A DNA stretch of 64,000 nucleotides from BRH-c25 sp012519325 (GCA_050950645.1 JBMNHZ010000001.1:186001-250000), one strand, 5' to 3'; positions 51,114 to 60,611 are shown, counted from the first letter of the stretch. The notes: a model not told the origin generated them from the letters alone. Program-made: numbers and translations.

Positions 51114-52133
51114 CTAGAACTGCGCCAGGAATCTTTTGTCATTCTCAAAGAAAAGCCTGAGGTCATCCACCTCATACTTCAGCAGTGCAATCCTGTCAAG
51201 GCCCATGCCGAATGCAAAGCCAGAATATTTCTCCGGATCAATGCCGCAGTTCCTGAGCACATTAGGATGTACCATACCTGAACCAAGAATTTCTATCCAG
51301 CCTTCGTTCTTGCATACTCTGCAGCCTGCCCCCATGCAGGCGGAGCAGGTACAATCCATTTCCGCACTTGGCTCAGTGAACGGGAAGTGATGAGGCCTGA
51401 ACCTTGTTTTGGTGTCCTCTCCGTACAGTCTCTTTGCAAAGACATCCAAGGTCCCCTTCAAGTTTGCCATAGTTATACCCTTGTCCACAACCAATCCCTC
51501 TATCTGGTGGAACATAGGCGAGTGTGTCGCATCTATTTCATCTCTCCTGTATACCTTTCCCGGCACCAGCACTCTTATGGGAGGCTTCTGCCGCTCCATA
51601 GTCCTGACCTGCATGGGAGAGGTCTGAGTCCTTAAAAGTATTTCCTCGGTAAAATAAAAGGTATCCTGCATATCCCTTGCAGGGTGATACTTGCTGTGAT
51701 TTAATGCATCAAAATTATAATATGATTTTTCTATCTCCGGGCCTTCCACTATTGTAAATCCCATGCCTATGAATATTTGATTGATTTCATCCTGCACCTT
51801 GGTCAGGGGATGCTTATTCCCCAGGTCTTTTCTTTTGGATGGCATGGTAACATCGATGAATTCACTGTTCAGCCTTATTTCCAATTCCTTTCTCTTAAGG
51901 CAGTATGACGTTTCTTCAATCTTCTCATTGATATAATCTCTGATTTCATTAGCCAGCTGCCCAATAACAGGCCTTTCCTCAGGGCTCAATCCTCCCATTC
52001 CCCTTAGTACCTGGGTAAGCTCTCCTTTTTTGCCTAGATACTTTATTCTCAGCTCTTCCAGTTCCTTCCGGGACTGAACGCTTTCCAAATCCTTTATGGA
52101 CTGCAGTTTAATCTTTTCAAGTGTTTCTTTCAT
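51114..52133 (-). CDS. pheS: Phenylalanyl-tRNA synthetase alpha subunit
   Basis: 339-residue PheS, a class II synthetase. The N-terminal coiled-coil arm (residues 1-85) is followed by the catalytic domain: motif 1 at NKHPLTKVQDEINQIFIGMGF, motif 2 with VYRRDEIDATHSPMFHQIEG, and motif 3 GMGLDRIALLKY. The phenylalanine pocket region FPFTEPSAEMD is present. Synthesis is controlled by the T-box upstream, so uncharged tRNA-Phe switches the operon on. The start follows AAAGGAG. Confidence 0.96.
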   Translation of the reverse strand: MKETLEKIKLQSIKDLESVQSRKELEELRIKYLGKKGELTQVLRGMGGLSPEERPVIGQLANEIRDYINEKIEETSYCLKRKELEIRLNSEFIDVTMPSKRKDLGNKHPLTKVQDEINQIFIGMGFTIVEGPEIEKSYYNFDALNHSKYHPARDMQDTFYFTEEILLRTQTSPMQVRTMERQKPPIRVLVPGKVYRRDEIDATHSPMFHQIEGLVVDKGITMANLKGTLDVFAKRLYGEDTKTRFRPHHFPFTEPSAEMDCTCSACMGAGCRVCKNEGWIEILGSGMVHPNVLRNCGIDPEKYSGFAFGMGLDRIALLKYEVDDLRLFFENDKRFLAQF

Positions 52134-52164
52134 TTTCCATACTCCTTTCCTATATGCTATCTTT

Positions 52165-52440
52165 TACAAAAATTAAAACCTTCATCCCCAAAAAGGGACG
52201 AAGGTTATCCGCGGTACCACCCTGCTTGTTTGCATGCTGCAAACCGCTCCAAATATAACGGCATTTACCGTCAAAGCCTACTAAGTGCCTTTTATCACCT
52301 TCAGCCTCGAATCTCCGGAGTGAACTTCAACTGCTTCGGTGCCGGTGCGCTCTCAGCCTGTGGCAGCACCTCTCTTTCAGCCTTCCGCAATCTACTCTCT
52401 CCATCAACGATTGTTCAATATTATCATTTAAATAATCTTG
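52165..52440 (-). ncRNA. T-box riboswitch (Phe) controlling pheST
   Basis: The T-box sequence AGGGTGGTACCGCGG lies at 52209-52223 (minus strand). It is followed by a terminator (AACCTTCGTCCC/GGGGATGAAGGTT, 52171-52207) ending in TTAATTTTT. Upstream in the stem I region GAAGTTCACTCC carries UUC (52322-52324), the Phe specifier. Antiterminator pairing uses the GGTGG/GCGG part of the T-box. Uncharged tRNA-Phe favours the antiterminator. Confidence 0.93.
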
Positions 52441-52447
52441 ATAATAG

Positions 52448-52476
52448 ATTATAACATATGACCTTAAATGTTACAA
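52448..52476 (-). promoter_or_regulatory. Promoter of the T-box/pheST transcript
   Basis: TTGTAA (52471-52476), 17-base spacer, TATAAT (52448-52453) on the minus strand. The remaining 52480-52697 stretch is AT-rich and holds the promoter of the plus-strand gene at 52698 but no further feature that I can support. Confidence 0.75.
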
Positions 52477-52697
52477 GAAATCCAGCATTTTTTGTGATTG
52501 TTTTTATTTAATACGTATGGTAAAATTTTTAACAATACTTACATTTAAATGAAAAAGTTACATTGATTGCCTAGGAAATTTTTATTATAATAAACTATAT
52601 ATCTCAAGTCTTACATTTTTTGTCGTTTATATGCCGTGAAAAATGAACTGCTTCAAAGTTACAGGGCAAAAGATGTTCAATAATGGGGGGATAGACT

Positions 52698-53048
52698 ATG
52701 CTTGACAGGAGAAAGGGGCCTGATATACTTGTTAAATGGGTTAAGTGGTCAGGAATCATGTCCTGGATCCTGGTATCGGCAATCTTTTTTATTACATTAA
52801 TTGCAAAGCCCGGCTTCGAATCCTATATGGACAAGTCCTTTCACATAAAGTTGCAAAGCAATTGGAACACAGAGCTGCTGCAATGTGTTCTGGTTCTGCT
52901 TGTGCTGCTTTTCTTCTTCTGCATTATATCCATCCCAATAAATCTTTCCAGATGCAGACGAAAAAGCGACAGATTCAATAAAACCCTCATAGTAAATGCT
53001 GTCGCCGCATTTATCGGAATAATGCTGTATTTATTGTTTTTCATATGA
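52698..53048 (+). CDS. Small two- to three-helix membrane protein of unknown function
   Basis: 116 residues with a basic N-terminus (MLDRRKGPDILVKWVKW) and hydrophobic segments at about 18-38, 58-80 and 98-115. The stretch after the second helix is basic (RCRRKSDR). I do not recognise a family. The gene has a good site (GGGGGGATAG) and starts with ATG. Its last 18 bases overlap the convergent metallophosphoesterase gene. Confidence 0.7.
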   Translation: MLDRRKGPDILVKWVKWSGIMSWILVSAIFFITLIAKPGFESYMDKSFHIKLQSNWNTELLQCVLVLLVLLFFFCIISIPINLSRCRRKSDRFNKTLIVNAVAAFIGIMLYLLFFI

Positions 53049-54356
53049 AGAAACTGAAATGAACAGAGTATTGTGGTCAGTTCTATCATCATTCAGCATG
53101 CTCATGGCATATTCCTTCGTAAAGCATGGAGCAATTTTTTCAAGCATTCTGAAGCCTTCGGTATTCACTATATTATCAAGTGCTTCATTCCTGTAACCTG
53201 CAAAATACATCATATTCATTCTTCCAACTGTCTCCAGCACTATTTTCCTTTCTGCATCAGGCAATCCTTCTAACCGTTCAAGACATTTCTGATGCATTCT
53301 TCCGCACTGCTCCGTGAAAAAGTGGGCTGAATAATCCTCAAAATCAAAGCCGGAGTCATCCATATCCAATTGAATTGTGCGGTAATCAAAGCCAATGTAC
53401 GGTGTAAACTTCATCCTGCCGTACTGATGAGGGTAAACTGCCAGGCTGCTGGTCCCGATGTCATAAATCTTCTTCCCCTGAAACTCATCAGATTTTATAT
53501 CCTGTATGTGTATATGTCCGGTAAAAACAATTTCTATTCCGGATTTATGAAATACCTTTAGAGCTTCCTTACTGTTTCTTATTGTATAATTTGTCTTTAT
53601 CATTTCGCTGTGGTCAATCAAACTGTGATGCATAACCGAGATGAGCCTTGCATTATTTTTCTCTGCCAGATCGGCGCATTGCACTATCCAATCAAGAGTA
53701 CCCCCACGTAAAAATCCGCTTTGTTCCGGATACTTTTTCCTGAAATTATTATCAGTATCAGTAGAATCCAGCATAAGCAGCCATGTGTCCTCAGCAGGCA
53801 TAGCAAGATAGCTCAGAGAATTTGGATCCTTCGACACGGCACCCTCATAGCCGAAAGGAGCATAAAGGGTCATAAACTCATCGGGTGTAATTGTTTCTAC
53901 ATCTCTTGCCTCATCTCCGATAAATTCCCTTGAGTGAGGATTCTGTATATCATGATTACCCGGCACAACAAATACGCAAGTGCCCATATCTTTAATGAGC
54001 TTCAATCTTTCTGTCAGTCCAATATGGTCCTGTTTCGCTCCGTTGCATGTCAGATCCCCTGTTATTATCAGAAAGTCAGGCTTTTCAGCCTCAATATCCT
54101 CTATAAGCGCATCAAAAAGCTCGTCGATATGATTCAGCATTTTTCCGTCCCCTGTGTTAAGAAAATCCTTGAAAGCCTTACCATTATCATAAGATTCTTT
54201 TGAAATATAATGAGGGTCTGATACAATGAAAAAAGTAAAATCCTTATTGGCTTCAATTTTGGCGCAGTCAATAGAATACTGAAATGCTTCAGTACATCCG
54301 AAGGATACAATAATTATTGCAAATAATAAAATAACTGATAATCGATACTTCCTCAT
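53031..54356 (-). CDS. Metallophosphoesterase lipoprotein
   Basis: 441-residue calcineurin-like phosphoesterase. The N-terminus is a lipoprotein signal (MRKYRLSVILLFAIIIVSFGC). Metal motifs follow: FIVSDPHY, ITGDLTCNGAKQDH, VPGNHDI, VMHHSL and TGHIHIQD. Anchored outside the cytoplasmic membrane, it would act on a phosphodiester or phosphomonoester in the wall or medium; the substrate is unknown. The last 150 or so residues are not part of the catalytic core. The start at 54356 lies 6 bases behind GAGGG. Confidence 0.9.
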   Translation of the reverse strand: MRKYRLSVILLFAIIIVSFGCTEAFQYSIDCAKIEANKDFTFFIVSDPHYISKESYDNGKAFKDFLNTGDGKMLNHIDELFDALIEDIEAEKPDFLIITGDLTCNGAKQDHIGLTERLKLIKDMGTCVFVVPGNHDIQNPHSREFIGDEARDVETITPDEFMTLYAPFGYEGAVSKDPNSLSYLAMPAEDTWLLMLDSTDTDNNFRKKYPEQSGFLRGGTLDWIVQCADLAEKNNARLISVMHHSLIDHSEMIKTNYTIRNSKEALKVFHKSGIEIVFTGHIHIQDIKSDEFQGKKIYDIGTSSLAVYPHQYGRMKFTPYIGFDYRTIQLDMDDSGFDFEDYSAHFFTEQCGRMHQKCLERLEGLPDAERKIVLETVGRMNMMYFAGYRNEALDNIVNTEGFRMLEKIAPCFTKEYAMSMLNDDRTDHNTLFISVSSYEKQ

Positions 54357-54506
54357 GATCAACCCTCGATTTCTATGCCTATAAGAAATATAACCGGCAA
54401 AAGGATTTAATGCTAAGGGTACTACTTACCGCTTATTGCATATCTCATCTCCTTGTTATTACTATAACATAAATTCTTTGTATTTTATGTAATCACATAA
54501 TTCTAA

Positions 54507-54539
54507 AAAACTTCTTATTTATAGATAATAAGAAGTTTT
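54507..54539 (-). terminator. Terminator downstream of the GntR operon
   Basis: A 13-bp stem AAAACTTCTTATT/AATAAGAAGTTTT, followed by TTTAG on the minus strand (the T-run continues the arm). Confidence 0.75.
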
Positions 54540-54591
54540 CTATATCTGGCATATGATACGCAGTCCGAATTTCACATGCCTCCCGTATGAA

Positions 54592-54640
54592 GTGCCAGGC
54601 ACAGCACTTACTATATGTTCTTGTGTTTTGTACCTGGCAC
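54592..54640. repeat. GTGCCAGGCAC-type inverted repeat
   Basis: GTGCCAGGCAC (54592-54602) and GTACCTGGCAC (54630-54640) face each other. The right arm is inside the last codons of the GntR gene. Related motifs occur at 61111-61121 (GTGCCTGGCAC), 61199-61209 (GTGCCAGACAC) and 61839-61849 (GTGCCAGATAC). Confidence 0.6.
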
Positions 54641-55354
54641 CATATAGTTTTTCAATACCTTTTTACCCTGGAGAAGTATTTTCTTCATTATTTTTTCTGA
54701 TTCTTCGCTATTCCTTTCAAGTATGCTCAGATACAACTGTCTGTGGTGTTCTAACGACTCTTGCCGAAAATCATTTGCTTCAAAATATATTCTTATCAGG
54801 TTTTTGCACACAGGTTCAAAGGATTTGAAAATCATGGCAAATACTATATTCCCCGATGCGACAGTAATCCTGTGATGAAACTTGTAATTGAACTCCACGA
54901 TTTCATCAATGCTCGGCTGAGTATTTCCTTCAATATCTTTCAAAAGATTTTCCAATGCTTCCAAATCCTTATCGTCCCTGTTTCTCGCAGCTAATTTTGC
55001 GCTTTCAACTTCGATAAGCATCCTTGTATCTATCATACTGTAAAAAAGTTTCATATCTAATCTGCCCTGATTATAATTCATAATTGAAGTTAGTATTTGA
55101 GCCGTACCCTCGCTTCTGAAATCAATCACTATTGTACCTTTTCTCGGCTTAATAGCAACAAACCCCTTGGAGGCTAGTTCAATCAGCCCTGAATTTACAA
55201 TACTGCGGCTTATTCCCATCTGAGCGGCTATCTCCCGTTCGGGAGGAAGCCTGTCACCGGGTTTTAATTCTCCGGATATGATTTTTGCTTCCATTTCTTT
55301 TACGAACAAATCCTTCAGGCTTTCTGCCTTAAGCTTCTGAAAACTGTACTCCAA
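54611..55354 (-). CDS. GntR/FadR family regulator (FCD domain)
   Basis: 247 residues. The N-terminal winged helix has the GntR pattern SGELKPGDRLPPEREIAAQMGISRSIVNSGLIELASKGFV, followed by an FCD effector domain (about 90-235) with its metal-type histidines (FHHRI, EHHRQLY). TTG start behind GAGGT. It is the last gene of an operon with two oxidoreductase genes, so it probably controls them, with a small-carboxylate or lipid effector. The final residues (VPGTKHKNI) run into the dispersed repeat, so the original C-terminus may have been changed. Confidence 0.9.
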   Translation of the reverse strand: MEYSFQKLKAESLKDLFVKEMEAKIISGELKPGDRLPPEREIAAQMGISRSIVNSGLIELASKGFVAIKPRKGTIVIDFRSEGTAQILTSIMNYNQGRLDMKLFYSMIDTRMLIEVESAKLAARNRDDKDLEALENLLKDIEGNTQPSIDEIVEFNYKFHHRITVASGNIVFAMIFKSFEPVCKNLIRIYFEANDFRQESLEHHRQLYLSILERNSEESEKIMKKILLQGKKVLKNYMVPGTKHKNI

Positions 55355-55358
55355 ATGA

Positions 55359-56582
55359 TTACCTCGCTCTCGGTATAATTATTTCAAGATCGCTGACCGG
55401 AAAGGAACTGCATGGATGTATATAACCGAATTTTTTGTCTGCTAACCGTCTTCCGTCCTCATCCTCCGGAATGAAAACATCGCCGCTTATAAGAAGTGAC
55501 CTGCAGAATCCGCATGCACCGCTTCTGCATGCTGAAGGCGGGTTCATACCGGCTCTTTCAAGTGCCGTCAAAAGGGATTCTCCGGCTGATGCAGGTATCC
55601 TTTGTGTGCTGCCGCCCATATGAACAAACATCATAAAGGACCCGTCGGCTTTCTCCATCGGATATCCCGTTACTTTATCCACATTTTTTATTTCTCCGAA
55701 GAGCTCCCATCTTACGTCTTTTTTTCTCAGCCCTAAGCTTCCTATTTCCTTGCGCAGGAATTGATACATAACCTGGGGGCCGCATATAAAAACGCTGCTG
55801 CCGTTAAGATCAGCATGTTTACGGATTAAGTCTCCTGTAATGAAACCGTACTCAATGCCCTCTGCTTTCTCTTCACTGAGAACATGGACGACTTTTAATC
55901 TGCCCTTTGAAGCCCTCTCCAGTTCTTCGAACTCCTTTAAGAAAATTATCTCATTAATTGTATTACTTCCATAAAAAAGTGTCAAGCTAATATCCAACGC
56001 TCCCTCTGCGATGCTTTTAGCCATGGATCTAAAAGGTGTAATACCACATCCCCCGGCTATACCAATAACTTTACTTGAATCCCGCAGCCTTTCGTGATAA
56101 AAATACCCCTGGGGACCGCTGCTGATTACCGCTGTACCCGGCTTCCAATTTTTAAAGATAAAATTGGACACATATCCTCCTTCATTTTGTTTCACAGTAA
56201 TTTCATAAAAACCCTTCAGTGCTTCTTCCGGTGATGAAGATATGGAGTATGGTCTTGTGACGGTAGATCCCTCAATATTGAAAGAAAAACTAAGATACTG
56301 CCCGGGCCTGAATTGGGCAAGCTCAAAAGTTTCGGAATCCTTGTCGGGAACCAGTCTGTAAGTTCTGGCCGCAGCCGTTTCCTCAACAATTTCCGATACA
56401 GTCATATATTGTCGTTGGGGATGAAGCCTGTGTGCAAGTACATTAACTGGAGGGGTCTCTTTAACCGGATTTGCCGGCGCTTCGACTATCTTTTTCTTAC
56501 GGTACGGTACCAGCTTTTTAAATGTTAACAAATCTAAAACACCCAAAGGCTTAATATTTATATTCAATTTGTCTTTACTCAT
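55359..56582 (-). CDS. Flavin- and 2Fe-2S-containing oxidoreductase (ferredoxin reductase type)
   Basis: 407 residues. An unrecognised basic N-terminus (1-55) is followed by an FAD-binding domain with RPYSISSSP, an NAD-binding domain (GIAGGCGITPFRSMAKSIAEG and FICGPQVMYQF), and a plant-type 2Fe-2S domain at the C-terminus with CRSGACGFC and a fourth Cys in HPCSS. This is the electron-transfer layout of phenol hydroxylase reductases. It overlaps the preceding CrtI-like gene by four bases (ATGA), so it probably supplies or withdraws electrons for that enzyme. The partner's reaction is unknown. Confidence 0.88.
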   Translation of the reverse strand: MSKDKLNINIKPLGVLDLLTFKKLVPYRKKKIVEAPANPVKETPPVNVLAHRLHPQRQYMTVSEIVEETAAARTYRLVPDKDSETFELAQFRPGQYLSFSFNIEGSTVTRPYSISSSPEEALKGFYEITVKQNEGGYVSNFIFKNWKPGTAVISSGPQGYFYHERLRDSSKVIGIAGGCGITPFRSMAKSIAEGALDISLTLFYGSNTINEIIFLKEFEELERASKGRLKVVHVLSEEKAEGIEYGFITGDLIRKHADLNGSSVFICGPQVMYQFLRKEIGSLGLRKKDVRWELFGEIKNVDKVTGYPMEKADGSFMMFVHMGGSTQRIPASAGESLLTALERAGMNPPSACRSGACGFCRSLLISGDVFIPEDEDGRRLADKKFGYIHPCSSFPVSDLEIIIPRAR

Positions 56583-58138
56583 ACTCCCTTCACCTCCATA
56601 AATTTCTTATAAGTCAGGAGCGCTGCCAATTCTCCCGATTGCAAGGAACTGGAATAGCCATGGCATCGAACTCCAAAGCCTCCTGCAAATTCAAGGCCTT
56701 TTATATAACTTTCATCATTCATGCACATCAATCTGGGCAGAACAGAATCCCACGGTGCGGGCTCATAACCGTAAATGCTACCGTTGAAAGCACCTGTGTA
56801 ATTTGCAAAGGTTACGGGTGTGGCAATTTCTATTTCCTCTATACTGTCCCGGATCCTGACATCAAGTGCCTTCTCAAATTCATCTATCATCTCTTCAGCG
56901 ATCCGGCTTTTCAGTTTAAAGTAATCTTTCGGTTCAACTCCTGCCCAGCAGTCGCCGGTAAAAAGTGTAGTCATGGATACTATTGAAGTACCCTGAGGTG
57001 AACAATCAGGTATTGCGTTATTTAAGCAGATGGTTGCCTGCCCTATAGGCCTGTTAAGAGTACAAAAGCCCTTGTAAATATCATTTGTATCGGGGGTGCT
57101 GTATATAAAATAGCTGTATTCATTAATGCCCAGCTCCTCAGGGCTTTTATCCAAACCAAGATAGACTACGAATGCCGAAAACCCGACTTTTCTTGCATTG
57201 CAGGTCTTATATGCCATATCAGGCACCTCTGACTTAGGATGTATGAGTTTGTTATAAACCAAGTGGGGGCTGGCATTTGATACGACCAGGCCGGTCTTTA
57301 TCCTATCCCCGTGGGATGTCTCTATTCCCCGGATTTGTCCGTTCTCTGTCAATATCTTCTCTACCCTGGTATTATATTGAATTTCTCCTCCCAATTCACG
57401 GATTCTCATATCAAGTGCGCAGGTATAGCCATGAGAGCGGTATCTGGGAATATATGCACCCTTAGTCAAATATTTGTGAAACATAGCTCCAAATATTGTA
57501 AAGCTTACATCCTTTACGCCCATACCTATATAGCACCAATAGGCTGTAATTATTTTCTGGGCAAGATAAGGCATTTTTAGAGCGTCAAGAACCTGTTGAA
57601 GGGTATAGGGGGCCGTTTTAAGAAAATTTGAATACTTCCCGGTCAATACTTTCTTATCGGGATTCCCCTTTGATTCGGCAATGTACCCAAGTGCATCCAC
57701 CACTTCTCCGCAAAGCTCTATAAATTTTTTTACCGAGGGAGCTGAGCCGGGCACATATTCTTCGGCTTTCGAGATGAATTCATCAATTCCAAAGGGCATT
57801 ACAACATCCAATTTCCCGCCAATCTCATTTGGTATAATGAGCCTGTATGCCTCGGGAACACGAATCCATTCTACGTTCAAGCCAATCCTGTCCTCCAGAA
57901 GTTTCCTCACATTTCCCTTGTCTTCAGCCGGTCCGAAATCGGAGATCTCATGCAGTGAAGGCTCAAACTCAAACCTTCCCCTCACAAAACTGGTAGCAAA
58001 TCCTCCGGGAAGATTGTGCTGTTCCAAAAGCAGAGTCTTCATACCTTTTCCCGCAAGAGTAGCAGCAGCTGTCAGCCCGCCGTTGCCCGCGCCTATTACA
58101 ACGGCATCATATTCCGCAGTAAAGCTATTCTGAGGCAT
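56579..58138 (-). CDS. CrtI/phytoene-desaturase-like FAD oxidoreductase
   Basis: 519-residue NAD(P)/FAD-dependent oxidoreductase. The N-terminus has AVVIGAGNGGLTAAATLAGKGMKTLLLEQHNLPGG, then the SFVRGRFEFEPSLHEI segment of CrtI/CrtO relatives, and a C-terminal FAD contact around GLEFAGGFGVRCHGYSSSLQSGELAA. The family includes carotenoid desaturases and retinol saturase. No carotenoid genes are near, so the substrate is more likely another unsaturated lipid or isoprenoid. The start at 58138 follows GGGGGAATAACT; the longer frame upstream has no site. First gene of the three-gene operon. Confidence 0.87.
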   Translation of the reverse strand: MPQNSFTAEYDAVVIGAGNGGLTAAATLAGKGMKTLLLEQHNLPGGFATSFVRGRFEFEPSLHEISDFGPAEDKGNVRKLLEDRIGLNVEWIRVPEAYRLIIPNEIGGKLDVVMPFGIDEFISKAEEYVPGSAPSVKKFIELCGEVVDALGYIAESKGNPDKKVLTGKYSNFLKTAPYTLQQVLDALKMPYLAQKIITAYWCYIGMGVKDVSFTIFGAMFHKYLTKGAYIPRYRSHGYTCALDMRIRELGGEIQYNTRVEKILTENGQIRGIETSHGDRIKTGLVVSNASPHLVYNKLIHPKSEVPDMAYKTCNARKVGFSAFVVYLGLDKSPEELGINEYSYFIYSTPDTNDIYKGFCTLNRPIGQATICLNNAIPDCSPQGTSIVSMTTLFTGDCWAGVEPKDYFKLKSRIAEEMIDEFEKALDVRIRDSIEEIEIATPVTFANYTGAFNGSIYGYEPAPWDSVLPRLMCMNDESYIKGLEFAGGFGVRCHGYSSSLQSGELAALLTYKKFMEVKGV

Positions 58139-58296
58139 AGTTATTCCCCCTTTATAATATATAATCTGTGGTATAACCACCAACCAACTATATTTTACCA
58201 TACTACCATGCCGGTCTGTCAACTTGTTAGCTTATTAACCTGCTGCTTAAAATAGAAATCTGCGCATATTCTGCACTTTTGCCAAAAATAAAAAAA

Positions 58297-58321
58297 CTCC
58301 TTATTCATACCAAATAAGGAG
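58297..58321 (-). terminator. Terminator-like hairpin upstream of the CrtI operon
   Basis: Stem CTCCTTAT/ATAAGGAG, followed on the minus strand by TTTTTTTATTTTT. It would stop transcription entering from the IS region. In the 58139-58758 stretch I see only this, IS-end repeats and promoter-like AT-rich sequence. Confidence 0.7.
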
Positions 58322-58483
58322 AAAAATTCTGGTGATTTGTATGAATCTTCGACACTTCACATCTCATGTGCTAAATATGAATTCTGATCACCCTTACAGG
58401 GCAAAGCATTCTAACAGAGAAAAAGACGATTAAATACAGGGGAAATGCTGCATCATCAGTATTTCCCTATAATTCAAAACTAA

Positions 58484-58586
58484 GTGGTAAACTTTTTCAA
58501 TGTCAAAATCTTAAAAATGGTAAACTAATTCAGTATCATTACTGGTAAACAAATTGGATGTCAAGTGGTAAAGAAATTCATTGACA
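58484..58586. mobile_element. IS21-like terminal repeat remnant
   Basis: Four TGGTAAA units occur at 58484, 58518, 58542 and 58565, spaced 34, 24 and 23 bases, with TGTCA/TGACA elements between them and at the right edge (TGACA at 58582-58586). Serial repeats of this sort are typical of IS21-family ends. No istA/istB frame is found next to it, so only an end is left. Confidence 0.45.
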
Positions 58587-58715
58587 TTCAGAAATGTATT
58601 AAGTTAATATATGTATGCTTGTCCAATATCTTTATACTAGAAGATGTAATACTAGTACATGCCTATAATTTTTAGTTTATATTTAGCCTATGGATTTGAT
58701 AATACATATTTAGGT

Positions 58716-59353
58716 AGTATCCCGAGTTTTGTGTAAACTCTAAAATCTGATGTAGCCCTTATCCGTCGAGCCGATCCGCAAAATAGATCTCTGGCTGGGA
58801 ATGGATTTTTCCCCGGTCCCTACGGCTCTGTGCCCATTTCTTAGTGACATCCGTCATTGCCAAGTAAAGGATCTTCATGAGGCTGTCATCCGTCGGAAAT
58901 ATGGTCTTGCTTTTAGTTACCTTGCACAGCTGGCGATTGAAGTTTTCAATCATATTGGTGGTATATATAAGGGTTCTAACCTCCTGGGGATACTTGAAAT
59001 AGGTGGATAGTGTCGGCCAGTCTCCTTGAAACCGCAATCTTTGGGTATTTGGACCACTTCTCTTCAAACGTATCCAGTTCAAAAAGGGCCGTTTCCTCGG
59101 TAGGTGCAGCATAAACCCTTTTTAGGTCCGCCATAAGGGGTTTTAAGTCCTTGTAAGATACAAACCGGAGCTCTCTCATGAGAGCATTCACGTCTTCTCC
59201 GTCCTTGATCGGAGTGTCTTTCAAAAGCTCCGCTATCAAGGCTCTTCTCTTTTTCTTCTCCGGACTTTCGTTTCTTCTTCCCATTTTAAAACCTCCTGGT
59301 TGATGTATTTATTCTACATCAGCCAAGAGGTTTACACAAACTATGGGATAGTC
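58716..59353 (-). mobile_element. Internally deleted IS256-family element
   Basis: 638-base element bounded by imperfect inverted repeats: TATCCC and TTTGTGTAAAC at 58718-58738, and their complement at 59331-59351 (18 of 23 positions agree). It encloses a shortened, frameshifted IS256 transposase. No target-site duplication is evident: the right flank is tnpB, the left flank is not its continuation. Confidence 0.7.
58759..59284 (-). pseudogene. IS256-family transposase remnant, deleted and frameshifted
   Basis: The first frame (from 59284) starts like IS256 transposases (MGRRNESPEKKKRRALIAEL...NALMRE) and jumps straight to the C-terminal third (VSYKDLKPLMADLKRVYAA...FEEKWSKYPKIA). The DDE catalytic core is missing. 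Around 59015-59035 the homology moves to another frame (DWPTLSTYFKYPQEVRTLIYTTN...SKTIFPTDDSLMKILYLAMTD), ending at 58759. So there is one large internal deletion and one frameshift, and no active transposase. A full-length relative elsewhere in the genome would be expected to be its source. Confidence 0.85.
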
Positions 59354-60515
59354 TTAAATTATTAAATTGATATAATCCTCTATGTATCCTATTACTCTTA
59401 TCAGCAATTGCACTTGTTACTTCTAAGGCATATGGGCTACATTGGCTTGTGTAGCTTTCCTCTTGGAAATTGACTTCTATGCCAGCATCCTCAGCCTTGT
59501 ATGATATCATATCTATTATCCTTCGAAATGGCCATTTATGTAACTTTTGATTATTTACTTTGCCCATATCTATGCCATCTCTTATATTTGATACATCTCC
59601 TATTATAAATTTACTGACTCCTTCTGATACAGCTTTATCTACGACTGTTTTTGCTGCAGCATGCAGTAAATGATTAATTTGCTTTCTTCGTTTTCGATAT
59701 GGCATACTTGTTCTCTTCGTGTTCTTAGGATAATCTCCTATTGCCCTCTGTTGTGCATGCGCAATTGATTGATAATAAGAAATCTCACGATCATAATAGC
59801 GATCTATGCTCAAAAGTTGTCTACCAGAAATAATCATGCTTTTTCCTGTCGATATATAACAAGTCATTAGGTTGATAATGCCAAGATCTATGCTCATATA
59901 GATACCATTGTTTTCTATAATACTCTTTTTGGGCAACTCGATAATAATATTCACCATATATCTATTACTTTTTTGAATGGGTATTATTTCGATGATTTTT
60001 ATATTGCCCTCGAAATCTTTATAATCATTTGGTATCTTAATGTATAAAAAATCTATCGTAATATTATATCTATTTTTTATATATTCCTTCTGCTGTCTTG
60101 ACACGGTAAGTCTTATTTTAGAGTCTAATACTAAAAAACTCTTCTTTAAAAAACGTATATTAAAGTTTGTATGTTTATATCCAGGGGGACTAGGATTTAA
60201 TACTGCTCCTGTCTTTTTAAGCTTGTAGAATGATTTCCAGGATCCATCAAGTTGTTTTAGCAGCTCTTGAGCAGTCTGTGAAGAAAGGCTCTTATACCAA
60301 AAATGTGTTTTTAGACGCTTCTTCTGTTCATACCAATCCGGATATATTTTGCCACTCTCTTTTGTCCAGTTCATACGTTCATAATTCGCTATATTCCAAA
60401 GCTTTGATGCCGCATATGTCAGAGAGCTTAGAATAATCTTCTGTATATAATTCGGGTTAAGTTCAAATTTTATTACTCTATGTTTCCTCTCAAAGTTTAT
60501 TCTGATTTTTTCCAT
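59319..60515 (-). pseudogene. tnpB: TnpB-type RNA-guided nuclease (IS200/IS605), C-terminally truncated
   Basis: 398 residues from an ATG behind AGGAGGTGATT. The N-terminal OrfB helix-turn-helix part and RuvC-I (MSIDLGIINLMT, catalytic Asp) are present, as is the RuvC-II region (KFIIGDVSNIRDG) and SYTSQCSP. The frame then leaves the family after the RGLY segment: the last ten or so residues come from the inverted repeat of the IS256 remnant. The RuvC-III aspartate segment (usually ADCVGAYNI) and the right end of the element, which would encode the guide RNA, are lost. No TnpA is found. So this is an inactive TnpB. Confidence 0.85.
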
Positions 60516-60611
60516 ATAATCACCTCCTTTGTCCTTTAATCCCATATTTGTGATTTCCATGATATTACTTTTATGTTATATATTTTCAGCTTAATTATAT
60601 CAAAAAACGAC

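Noticed and set aside
58484..58586. CRISPR array reading of the TGGTAAA repeats
   Set aside because: The repeat unit is only about 8 bases, the spacing is uneven (34, 24, 23) and no cas genes are near; IS-end repeats fit better.
59319..60515. A working TnpB with its guide RNA
   Set aside because: RuvC-III and the right end of the element, where the guide is encoded, are missing because of the IS256 junction.
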